46,889 nucleotides of DNA from Gammaproteobacteria bacterium (GTDB lineage Bacteria > Pseudomonadota > Gammaproteobacteria > GCA-001735895). Under the pieces are notes generated by a model. That model worked only from the letters and a program-made list of their open reading frames with translations, did no database searches and was not told where the DNA came from. Positions 8,438 through 15,801 of this stretch are shown here, in pieces. Positions within the stretch are counted from its first letter, which is position 1; the number at the start of each line of letters is the position of its first letter. The position numbers were made by a program, and so were the translations under genes. The stretch spans positions 1 through 46,889 of the forward strand of contig JABHSO010000169.1 in the NCBI GenBank assembly GCA_018669845.1, given 5' to 3'.

Positions 8438-8540
8438 TTGAATTATACCTATAAACTCTTTGAAAGGTGTTCATATAACTACTTAAAATGGTGTTTTTAT
8501 ATCCGGATCAGGATCTGTTAGAAAGAGCCCATTCCTCAAA
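8438..8540. repeat. dispersed repeat, copy 2
   Basis: Second copy of the repeat at 6073-6175, same orientation; the 43-bp core is at 8471-8513 with three mismatches. Each copy lies 40-70 bp past the stop codon of a toxin-type gene on the minus strand (hipA here, the AbiEii-like gene for copy 1). Confidence 0.75.
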
Positions 8541-8583
8541 ATATTATCTCAGTTCCTTTACTAATTAGCTGTACTCAATAATA

Positions 8584-9801
8584 TCAAATATGTTTTGTAT
8601 ATTGTCGACCTGCTCTGGTTTTAATCGCTGTCCGGGTCGTGGATCGATGGATATTATTCAATATCGTTGATTTAATATCTAACGTCATCTCCTCTGTATA
8701 GTCTTTCAATTCTTCAAGTTCATCTCTAATTTGATCGGCCATTTCATCAATAATATCTTCACAGTTTTTAACACTGATAGATTTCCCAAAATCAATAAGT
8801 CGTTTTCGATCAGGAAATTCCTTTGATTTTCCAAGGCCAAGTGCCAGAGTGTCTGCAGGATTATAAATTTGCGTATTCACTACATCGTATAGAGGACTTA
8901 AACGCATATCATCCAGTTTATCGTATAACATGGCATAGTTCTTTAAGTGCGCATCTCCATTACCTGCCATGCAACTATGCACCAGCATTTTAAATAAGGT
9001 TTTATGATCATCTTTTATATTTGAGGAGTAAACACTCAGCACTTTACTCATTGATTCATAGCTCGACCGATATTTATCATTTGTCGATTTACCCTGTAAC
9101 ACCGCCATATCTTCCATCGCCCGGCAACTACCATCGCCTTTTAAATCAAATCGACGCATCACAAATAATTGCTGATTGTCTGACAACCAGAATTCAGGTG
9201 TATCAATCTGACAGGATTTTGCTAACCGCATACAAATATATTCATTGATGGCGAGCTGAGGAAACTCATCATCACCGCTTTTAACAATTAACGTTGGTAA
9301 TATAAACGCAGATTTTTCTGTCACCCCGGTGGTTTCCGGCACCATAACTTTTGGTTGTACTCCACTGATACTCGATTGTAATAAGTATTTATTAACCAGT
9401 TCTTCAAAGAGGTCATTACTTCCCTGCCAGGCCAGAATTTCAGCAAGGTTTTCTGTGCTTACGTTTTCCTGGTCGATTCCCTGAGTCTCGTAGCTAATGC
9501 ATCCGATTCCTGAGTTACCCTGTAATGCCAGAAACAACATTTCATCTACCTGTATCTGTTTACGTAGCCGTTCCGTAATGCGGTAGCGAATAAAACCCTC
9601 CGGGATATTCATTTCAAATATCGGAAATAAGGCACCACTTTGATAAGCACGTTTTTCTAACGGCATAGCCGCTGCTACCGATAACTTTGCGTCAGAATGG
9701 TAGGAGAAATCAAACTGAGGATTCTTTTCAAGCAGACCTGACACTTCTCCTGCAACCTTAATATCAATCCGGCGAATACGCTGATCCGTGTTAATCTTCA
9801 T
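8584..9801 (-). CDS. hipA: HipA-type serine/threonine kinase toxin
   Basis: This 405-aa protein has the HipA architecture. The N-terminal subdomain carries the FEMNIPEG segment. Then come the phosphorylatable loop SSISGVQPK (143-151), the catalytic loop NGDAHLKN (281-288) and the metal-binding aspartate in SPLYDVV. HipA kinases phosphorylate tRNA synthetases such as GltX and induce persistence. The start is the ATG at 9801, giving an 11-bp overlap with hipB. All catalytic residues are present, so the toxin looks active. The N-terminal subdomain is on the same chain, as in classical HipA rather than split HipS/HipT. Confidence 0.9.
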   Translation of the reverse strand: MKINTDQRIRRIDIKVAGEVSGLLEKNPQFDFSYHSDAKLSVAAAMPLEKRAYQSGALFPIFEMNIPEGFIRYRITERLRKQIQVDEMLFLALQGNSGIGCISYETQGIDQENVSTENLAEILAWQGSNDLFEELVNKYLLQSSISGVQPKVMVPETTGVTEKSAFILPTLIVKSGDDEFPQLAINEYICMRLAKSCQIDTPEFWLSDNQQLFVMRRFDLKGDGSCRAMEDMAVLQGKSTNDKYRSSYESMSKVLSVYSSNIKDDHKTLFKMLVHSCMAGNGDAHLKNYAMLYDKLDDMRLSPLYDVVNTQIYNPADTLALGLGKSKEFPDRKRLIDFGKSISVKNCEDIIDEMADQIRDELEELKDYTEEMTLDIKSTILNNIHRSTTRTAIKTRAGRQYTKHI

Positions 9802-10042
9802 CAAACAACCCCGGTAACTCCGCTAAGGTTGGACGTCGTTTCATCTCCAGCATCAGGGAGAAACCAAGTGACATAGCGTAATCCTGTACCTTCAATATAC
9901 TTCCACGAAAAATACCGTTTTCGATCTCACTTATTTCCCGTCGAGATAACCCTGAAATTAATGCGGCATCAGTTTGATTCTGCTGTCGAGCCTTACGTTC
10001 TAATTTTAATTTTGAGCCAATTTGCTCTATAAACGGATCCAT
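9791..10042 (-). CDS. hipB: HipB-type HTH antitoxin
   Basis: This 83-aa protein has an XRE-family helix-turn-helix (about 9-63; TDAALISGLSRREISEIENG) and a C-terminal tail LPGLFDED. It is the usual first gene of a hipBA operon and overlaps hipA by 11 bp. HipB dimers repress the operon and sequester HipA. A HipB-type operator candidate lies 23 bp upstream. Confidence 0.9.
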   Translation of the reverse strand: MDPFIEQIGSKLKLERKARQQNQTDAALISGLSRREISEIENGIFRGSILKVQDYAMSLGFSLMLEMKRRPTLAELPGLFDED

Positions 10043-10064
10043 ATTTCACCTTAAAGAACATTTG

Positions 10065-10084
10065 ATGTAACTTATATATTACAT
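10065..10084. promoter_or_regulatory. putative HipB operator
   Basis: ATGTAA and TTACAT form 6-bp arms separated by exactly 8 bp, upstream of hipB. The E. coli HipB operator also has two short inverted arms with an 8-bp spacer, though of different sequence. A further TGTAAT occurs about 60 bp upstream (10141 region). Confidence 0.45.
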
Positions 10085-10290
10085 TATAGCCTTATTAATC
10101 ATTTATGACATATATTCATTACAAACTGATAGAGCAATAATGTAATAACATGAATACCTTGATTAAGAACATTGGTACTAACCCCTGTCTTTAATCTGAC
10201 AACATTTTCATCTATATACTTGATAATAAAGCTGGATAGGAGTTTTATTGTAAAGTGAACAGGTATTCCCCAAGAAAGGTGGTAAAAAAT

Positions 10291-11661
10291 ATGTATAAAA
10301 AACCTTCCACCTTGTTTTGGCTGCTAATATTTTTACCGCTGATTACTACAGCCCAATGGCAGGATGAAACATCCAAACAGACTGGCCCTTCACTGCCTGA
10401 GCTTATCTACAATTCAACAGAACATTTTACCAATATCGATTCCGTAAACCTTGATGGCCTGCTACAGCGCATTGGTGATTCTCGACTGGTTTTACTGGGA
10501 GAAGCTTCACACGGAAGTGCTGAATTTTATGACATGCGTGCACGTATCACCCGGGAGCTGATTGAGAAGAAGGGTTTTAATATCATTGCGATTGAAGGTG
10601 ACTGGCCTGATGTTGAAAGTATCGATCATTTTATCCGCGGCTCAGATCATGACCCTATTTTAAACAACGATTTTTCCTCAACTCCGGGGTTTTCACGTTT
10701 TCCGAGATGGATGTGGATGAATCATTCAGTGTCCTCTTTTGTTCAGTGGTTAAAAGATCATAACCAGTCTATTAATTCAGCCGAAAATACAGCTGGCTTT
10801 TATGGGCTGGATATCTACAACATGGTCGGCTCAATCGAAGCTGTGCTCAATTACTTACAGGGTGTTGACCCACAGATGGCCGAAGTTGCACGTTGGTCAT
10901 ATGCCTGCCTGAAACCGAGGATTGCTGATCCGTCGCACTATAGTCGCGTTATGCAGTCCGGTAGATTTAGAGGATGTGAATACGAAGTTCTGTCAGTGTT
11001 ACAGAACTTACTCCAAAAACAGGAGTTCTATAGTTATCTGGATGGACATCAGTTTTTTAATGCCTTACAAAATGCACGACTGGTAATGAGCGCCGAACGT
11101 TATTACCGAACCTTGTATCACACCGGTAGCAAGTCATGGAATCAACGTGATCAACATATGTTCGACACCTTACTAGAGGTTCTGAATTTCCGTGGTCAAA
11201 AATCAAAAGCGATTATCTGGGCACATAATTTACATGTTGGTGATGCCCGCGCAACAAAGATGAGTGCGCATGGTGATTTTAACCTTGGTCAACGTGTTCG
11301 TGAAACCTTTGGAGATAACGCTTACTTGATTGGTTTCGGCACCCACCATGGTACCGTGGCAGCGGCATCCAGATGGGGAGGATCGGTTGAAGTCATGCAG
11401 GTTCCACCTTCTGGTAGCGATAGTTATGGGCATTTATTTCATGGTGTAGATGCAGATAATTTTCTGCTCCCATTGCGCAACCCTGTGCTTGATATTACGC
11501 GCAAAAAGCTGCTGGCCAAAAGACTGCAACGATCAATCGGCGTAGTCTATGACCCCGAAACCGAATTAAAAAAGAATTACGCTTACAGCTCATTGCCACG
11601 TCAGTTCGATGAATATATCTGGTTTAATGAAACACAGGCAGTGAAGCCATTAAAGCGGTAA
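10291..11661 (+). CDS. erythromycin-esterase-family protein, secreted
   Basis: This 456-aa protein belongs to the erythromycin esterase-like family (EreA/B fold). It has a signal peptide (MYKKPSTLFWLLIFLPLITT). The catalytic-site stretch LLGEASHGSAEFYDMRA lies near residue 70-86, IIAIEGDWPD follows, and a second histidine is in IIWAHNLHVGD. Most family members are not proven macrolide esterases; the role here may be hydrolysis of another substrate in the periplasm. The chosen ATG at 10291 has a Shine-Dalgarno AAAGGTGG 8 bp upstream; a GTG at 10255 in the same frame lacks one and would spoil the signal peptide. It is divergent from hipBA. Confidence 0.85.
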   Translation: MYKKPSTLFWLLIFLPLITTAQWQDETSKQTGPSLPELIYNSTEHFTNIDSVNLDGLLQRIGDSRLVLLGEASHGSAEFYDMRARITRELIEKKGFNIIAIEGDWPDVESIDHFIRGSDHDPILNNDFSSTPGFSRFPRWMWMNHSVSSFVQWLKDHNQSINSAENTAGFYGLDIYNMVGSIEAVLNYLQGVDPQMAEVARWSYACLKPRIADPSHYSRVMQSGRFRGCEYEVLSVLQNLLQKQEFYSYLDGHQFFNALQNARLVMSAERYYRTLYHTGSKSWNQRDQHMFDTLLEVLNFRGQKSKAIIWAHNLHVGDARATKMSAHGDFNLGQRVRETFGDNAYLIGFGTHHGTVAAASRWGGSVEVMQVPPSGSDSYGHLFHGVDADNFLLPLRNPVLDITRKKLLAKRLQRSIGVVYDPETELKKNYAYSSLPRQFDEYIWFNETQAVKPLKR

Positions 11662-11745
11662 AAGCTGTGCCTGAAGCACAATAATTTTGTTACTCTCCAT
11701 GCTCGAATTAGCGGGTAATATTTATCACGCAATAAGGGGAATAAA

Positions 11746-12268
11746 ATGTCTCGGGTAATCATAGGAAATATATTTCTACAACAACCTCGTTGGAAAGTTT
11801 TTATCGGGGTGCCACTGATTTACCTGCCTCTGGTAACCACTGTGTCTTTTGCCATTTTGGGTGTGCTGCTGGTTAGAATGCATCTTAATATTTGTAGGCG
11901 GTACAAATATAAAATCTTATTGGGACTTTGTACCCAAATGGATTTCACACCGATATCGATACAGCAATCAGATTGTTTATCATACCGGATCAAAATGGTA
12001 CAACCTGAGAGTCATCCGCCTGTACTGGTTATTTAACTGTAAACTCTACTGCCCACTCAGCGTGGCTCTGTTCCGTTACCTGGCTTACCTGGTCATGATC
12101 GTTGAAAACTGGTGGTGTCCTTTTAACCATGATAAAAAAAGTAAATACCGTAATAGTGCTATAGATAAATCCTACTGGCACCTGCATGACTATGAAAAGA
12201 ATAAACTTCACCCAGATGATTTAAATAATCCTACATGGAATGAAGAAGCTGAGAAATTACAGAGTTAA
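11746..12268 (+). pseudogene. frameshifted small membrane protein, unknown function
   Basis: Two overlapping frames look like one protein. Frame 1 (from 11746) gives MSRVIIGNIFLQQPRWKVF and a hydrophobic stretch LIYLPLVTTVSFAILGVLLV. Frame 2, ending at 12268, gives NIKSYWDFVPKWISHRYRY and then LFRYLAYLVMIVENWWCPF. The switch falls near 11880-11900. Joined, it would be an approximately 173-aa protein with two hydrophobic segments and conserved aromatic motifs. I do not recognise a named family. An indel mutation or a sequencing error would explain it. Confidence 0.6.
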
Positions 12269-12281
12269 GGACTGAATACAA

Positions 12282-12650
12282 TCAATCCCCGTCAGCATCA
12301 CCTGCCGGATCAGATTTTTTCATAGCTTCATCTGTTTCTGCTTTTCTACCTGCTGGTTTTTCAACTATATCCAGCTCATCTTCAGGCCAGTCGCTAAAGG
12401 GGTACGGAATGTCATTACTATTGAAGCTCATAAACTGAAACACCTGATATATGTAGCTGGCAATACTGCGACTAAGATGACGAAATTGCTTATTGGTATC
12501 ACCGGTTACCAGCTTATTCACAAACTGAAAAGTAATGATCAAAATCAACAGTGTTGCTGCCATCTGGTAAAAGATGGAGAACAGCAGAATATATGCTCCG
12601 CGCTTCCAGGTGGATGGTTGTTTTATGTTATTTTCTATATCGTGGTTCAT
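12282..12650 (-). CDS. DUF4389-family membrane protein
   Basis: This 122-aa protein has one long hydrophobic segment (about 17-45), then the family stretch QFRHLSRSIASYIYQVFQFM and the terminal PFSDWP motif of DUF4389 proteins. The acidic, lysine-rich tail (about 90-122) is poorly conserved. The function is unknown; the family is common in Gammaproteobacteria as a small inner-membrane protein. It faces the frameshifted gene tail to tail (13 bp apart). Confidence 0.75.
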   Translation of the reverse strand: MNHDIENNIKQPSTWKRGAYILLFSIFYQMAATLLILIITFQFVNKLVTGDTNKQFRHLSRSIASYIYQVFQFMSFNSNDIPYPFSDWPEDELDIVEKPAGRKAETDEAMKKSDPAGDADGD

Positions 12651-12691
12651 TTTGACTTCTGAGTCCTCTTTGGCCTAAATGTATTTTACTT

Positions 12692-13846
12692 TTACTCAAT
12701 TTTTGAGTTAATAGCATACCTTGTACTTCGCCCCCCAGCAGGTAATAGAACTAAACAGCCCTTTTCAACAAGGTCAGAAAGATCTCTGGTTGCGGTTGCT
12801 TTACTTATTTTGGTCAGACTTTTATATTTACTGGCGTTAATGCCCTGTGTAAATTGCTCTCCTGAGAAATCGAGTAATCTATTCAAGACTTTAACCTGTC
12901 GTTCGATAAGCACTGTCTGGCTATGAACCTGCCAGAAATTCGCTTTAATTATGACCCTTTTTATTCTATCCAGTCCCTGTTGGAGCGCTTGTACCAGACA
13001 ATCCAGGAACCATTCAATCCATTCAGTAATATCCATACATGAATCAGCCTGCTTTTGAAGCTCTGTTTCACAACTTTGTGTTTTTTGTAAAATATTGTAA
13101 TAGGTATTTCGACTGGCTTCGATACTGGCACTGAGTGAATAAAATCGAATACTGGTTTTTTCAGCTTTAGCAAGCATTCTATCGGTTACCGCTCTGGTCA
13201 CTCGACCATTACCATCATCAAAAGGGTGTAGAGTTATTAACCAGAGATGGGCTATAGCAGCTTTAAGCAGACCCTGTTTTGAGTCCTCTTTTATCGTACC
13301 CGGCTGGTTTAACCAGTTTAAAAACAGGTCTATTTGTTGATTTAGACTTTCACGGGGAGGTGCTTCAAAATGAATAATTTCTCGCCCACCCTGTTGTGAC
13401 ACAACCTGCATCAGATCATCTCCACGGAGCTGGCCAACAAGAGTATCTTTATATAATGATGATTGTGGAAATAGAGCTGACTGCCAGTCAATTAGCATAT
13501 CAATAGTTAAAGGGATTTCTGCAAATTGAGTAGCCTGTTTTAGCATTTCAACCAGGTTATCGGTCTGCTTTGTTGCTACTGGCAAACCAGCCTGAGAGAG
13601 TCCTAGTTGTCTGGCTACGGAAGAGTGCACTGAACCCGCATCAAGATGTTCACCTTCAATTTCAGAAGTTTGTAATGCATTTTGTATTAACGCATCCATC
13701 TCAGCCAGCTGATCTAAATTTTCCGGCAGATCTCTGGCTCTACCAATCAGTTTTTTTTGAAGGCCGGTTACGACTTCTAGTTTATAGTCCAGCTTTTCCT
13801 GTTGAAAAATAAAATTTGGCCAGTTTTTTGACTGCCAGATATACAT
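12692..13846 (-). CDS. Fic-domain AMP-transferase with DUF4172 N-terminus
   Basis: This 384-aa protein has an N-terminal DUF4172-type helical domain, the Fic core with the catalytic motif HPFDDGNGRVTR (207-218) and a C-terminal winged helix (about 325-380). Fic enzymes transfer AMP from ATP to a hydroxyl side chain of a target protein. The inhibitory motif [ST]xxxE[GN] is present in the N-terminal domain (T60 to G65, TSEIEG), making it a class II Fic, self-inhibited through E64. The C-terminal helix-turn-helix (ISKATATRDLSDLVEKGCLV) suggests DNA binding or self-regulation. No separate antitoxin gene is adjacent, as expected for this class. All Fic motif residues are intact. Confidence 0.9.
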   Translation of the reverse strand: MYIWQSKNWPNFIFQQEKLDYKLEVVTGLQKKLIGRARDLPENLDQLAEMDALIQNALQTSEIEGEHLDAGSVHSSVARQLGLSQAGLPVATKQTDNLVEMLKQATQFAEIPLTIDMLIDWQSALFPQSSLYKDTLVGQLRGDDLMQVVSQQGGREIIHFEAPPRESLNQQIDLFLNWLNQPGTIKEDSKQGLLKAAIAHLWLITLHPFDDGNGRVTRAVTDRMLAKAEKTSIRFYSLSASIEASRNTYYNILQKTQSCETELQKQADSCMDITEWIEWFLDCLVQALQQGLDRIKRVIIKANFWQVHSQTVLIERQVKVLNRLLDFSGEQFTQGINASKYKSLTKISKATATRDLSDLVEKGCLVLLPAGGRSTRYAINSKIE

Positions 13847-13903
13847 ATTCCGCCTATATTAATTAAGAGTGATTCGATTATCACCCTATATTCGAATCAT
13901 ATT

Positions 13904-13935
13904 ATGAGCCGAATAATAGCTATTAATCGGCTCAT
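13904..13935. repeat. 32-bp near-perfect palindrome between the mutarotase and fic genes
   Basis: ATGAGCCGA and TCGGCTCAT arms enclose a perfect inner palindrome TAATAGCTATTA, with a single mismatched pair between them. It lies 24 bp past the mutarotase stop and 58-89 bp before the fic start. No T-run follows on the minus strand, so an operator for fic or a protein-binding site is as likely as a terminator. Confidence 0.55.
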
Positions 13936-13959
13936 GGGCAAATAATGATTAATTATCCA

Positions 13960-14883
13960 TCAATTTGTCTTCTGAACTTCATACTGCACCCAAAGCTCAT
14001 GAACATCTCCGGGTTCAATAGTCACTACATCTTCAGCTGCATTACTGCTTTCCACGCACAGCATTTTTTTATAACCCTGCAAGCCAAGATCTCCCATCTT
14101 TTCTGCTGTTTCCTGCCAGGGGTTCCACACCACGGTTGAGTGACTGCCTATTTTTTTTATAATAATATTTCGCTTCAGCTGCTTGTCCTCAATGACACAG
14201 TCGTTGAAGGTATCGAGGTAAACTCTATCAACTTCCTGTTCAATCACTATCGGTCCAAACTGACGCTTACGTTTAAAGTTTTCTAGCTTATCAAGGTAAT
14301 CGGTGTGATCCAGGCCGTGTAAGAAAACTTCACTGACATCGGCCACATTGAAATATGTATGCAGTGCCTGGCCAATAGTCACAGCGCTATCGCCATTATT
14401 ATGGGTAATGAGTTCCAGTTCGAGTTTGTAGCCAATGGTCAGGTTAAACTGAATACTCGTATCAGGCAGCCACATATGATCATTTTCTGGCTGCCTGTGC
14501 ATGCTGAATATTATACGGGTACCGCCATTCTCCAACGCTTCTGTGCTGAGTACCTCCCATGATGTTGTTCGCGCAAAACCATGTGCCGGAAACTCAGTTT
14601 TAGATTCATGAGCACCAAACCATGGCCAGCAAACGGGGATGCCTCCACGTATTGATTTACCTGCTGCAAAGGTTGCATCTTCTGATAACCAGATGACCTC
14701 TTGCTCTCCTTTTGGAATCCAGCTTAAAACGTGAGCACCCTGCAGACTTATTAAAGCACTCGCATGTTCATTCATGACTTTAATGACAGGGATATCACCT
14801 TCACCTGATTCTATGCAGAGACTGTAAAGCTCATCCTGTAGCAAAAACTGCTCGTTTAACTTTTCTAATTCTACTGTGTTCAT
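13960..14883 (-). CDS. D-hexose-6-phosphate mutarotase (YeaD-like aldose epimerase)
   Basis: This 307-aa protein of the galactose-mutarotase superfamily interconverts anomers of glucose-6-phosphate and related hexose phosphates. The conserved segments RGGIPVCWPWFG, PAHGFART (active-site histidine) and ALHTYFNV (second histidine) are present, with VVWNPWQE near the C-terminus. An in-frame TTG lies 15 bp upstream, but the ATG at 14883 is chosen because AGGAG lies 6 bp before it. It follows nrdG in the same direction. Confidence 0.9.
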   Translation of the reverse strand: MNTVELEKLNEQFLLQDELYSLCIESGEGDIPVIKVMNEHASALISLQGAHVLSWIPKGEQEVIWLSEDATFAAGKSIRGGIPVCWPWFGAHESKTEFPAHGFARTTSWEVLSTEALENGGTRIIFSMHRQPENDHMWLPDTSIQFNLTIGYKLELELITHNNGDSAVTIGQALHTYFNVADVSEVFLHGLDHTDYLDKLENFKRKRQFGPIVIEQEVDRVYLDTFNDCVIEDKQLKRNIIIKKIGSHSTVVWNPWQETAEKMGDLGLQGYKKMLCVESSNAAEDVVTIEPGDVHELWVQYEVQKTN

Positions 14884-14936
14884 TTGAGTCTCCTGCAAGT
14901 TACTGTAGTAAGCATACAGGAGTAATGAATGAATAA

Positions 14937-15683
14937 TTAGCTGGAAGAAAAATTTCGTATTTCAAAACTGGAAAATTTATCTCTAAATTGATTTACAACA
15001 GCTAATTCCAATTTAGGGGAGGTGACCACTCTCTTTGATTCATCAAGACAGCTGGTTGTTACACAGTGCTGAATTACATAATTCTCAGCACCCAGATCGG
15101 TTAATTCATTAACCAATGTAGAAAGCTGCTGTTTATCCAGCATATCGGGATGCACCGTGGTTCTAAATTCATAAGTCACTCCACTATCAATAATGGCTCT
15201 GGCACTTTTCCAGGCTTTTTCTCCAGAATCTTTAACACCGGTGATTTTTTCATAATCCGCTTTAGCAGATTTCATATCCAGACCTACCCAGTCAGTCAAT
15301 GGTAAAACTTGTTTTAAACGATCTGGATAAATTCCGGCTGTGTGCAAACCTATCTTGAAGCCCATCGCTTTGACCTGTTGGATGGCTGACTCAAGACCAG
15401 ATTGCAAAGTGGGTTCTCCACCGCTGAACACAACAGCATCCAGTAAACCTTTACGTTTTTCCAGTAAAGCTAAAACGTATGACCAGGGTATATTATTTTC
15501 ATTTTTGCGAGGTAACAGATCGGTGTTCTGACAATATCCGCAAGACCAGGGGCAGCCTTGCATGAATATAACAGCAGCCAGTTCACCGGGGTAATCGATA
15601 GTTGTGAGCGGGGTTAATCCTCCCACAACTATCGTATTATCAATGTCTTGCGGGCTTCTCATTAAAAAATTGTCGATCGGCAT
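14937..15683 (-). CDS. nrdG: anaerobic ribonucleoside-triphosphate reductase activating protein
   Basis: This 248-aa radical-SAM enzyme makes the glycyl radical of class III ribonucleotide reductase. The CxxxCxxC cluster motif is CPWSCGYC, preceded by TTIDYPGELAAVIFMQG, and FSGGEPTLQ follows. It lies downstream of nrdD and overlaps the separate glycyl-radical ORF by 44 bp. Two ATG codons are possible (15683 or 15662); both precede the conserved VGGLTPLTTIDYPG start of the family. This is the longer type of NrdG, resembling pyruvate-formate-lyase activase-like members. Confidence 0.9.
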   Translation of the reverse strand: MPIDNFLMRSPQDIDNTIVVGGLTPLTTIDYPGELAAVIFMQGCPWSCGYCQNTDLLPRKNENNIPWSYVLALLEKRKGLLDAVVFSGGEPTLQSGLESAIQQVKAMGFKIGLHTAGIYPDRLKQVLPLTDWVGLDMKSAKADYEKITGVKDSGEKAWKSARAIIDSGVTYEFRTTVHPDMLDKQQLSTLVNELTDLGAENYVIQHCVTTSCLDESKRVVTSPKLELAVVNQFRDKFSSFEIRNFSSS

Positions 15684-15801
15684 GCTCAGACTGTTTACCC
15701 GGATTAAATGAAGTTACCGGACGGTGATACCCCATGACTCTGGTCCACACTTCACAGCGGGTACGTTCTTCTTCTTTGAGATTAATTGATGGTGCTTGCA
15801 T
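15640..15801 (-). CDS. nrdD: separate glycyl-radical module of anaerobic ribonucleotide reductase (NrdD C-terminal domain)
   Basis: This 53-aa ORF starts MQAPSINLKEEERTRCEVWT and contains RVMGYHRPV (21-29), with N33-x-GK and E39 further on. It matches the C-terminal glycyl-radical domain of class III reductases, whose consensus is R-V-x-G-Y-x-R-P-V, then N-x-GK, then E. G24 would carry the radical. The ATG overlaps the 3' end of nrdD by 20 bp in another frame, and the ORF's end overlaps nrdG by 44 bp, so translation is probably coupled. The preceding nrdD ORF ends after its zinc motif without a glycine-radical site. The enzyme is therefore encoded as two polypeptides, or is produced by frameshifting. 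Confidence 0.75.
   Translation of the reverse strand: MQAPSINLKEEERTRCEVWTRVMGYHRPVTSFNPGKQSEHADRQFFNEKPARH

Noticed and set aside
10291..11661. A macrolide-resistance gene
   Set aside because: The family contains many proteins of other or unknown function, and a signal peptide with no resistance-type context argues against a dedicated resistance role.
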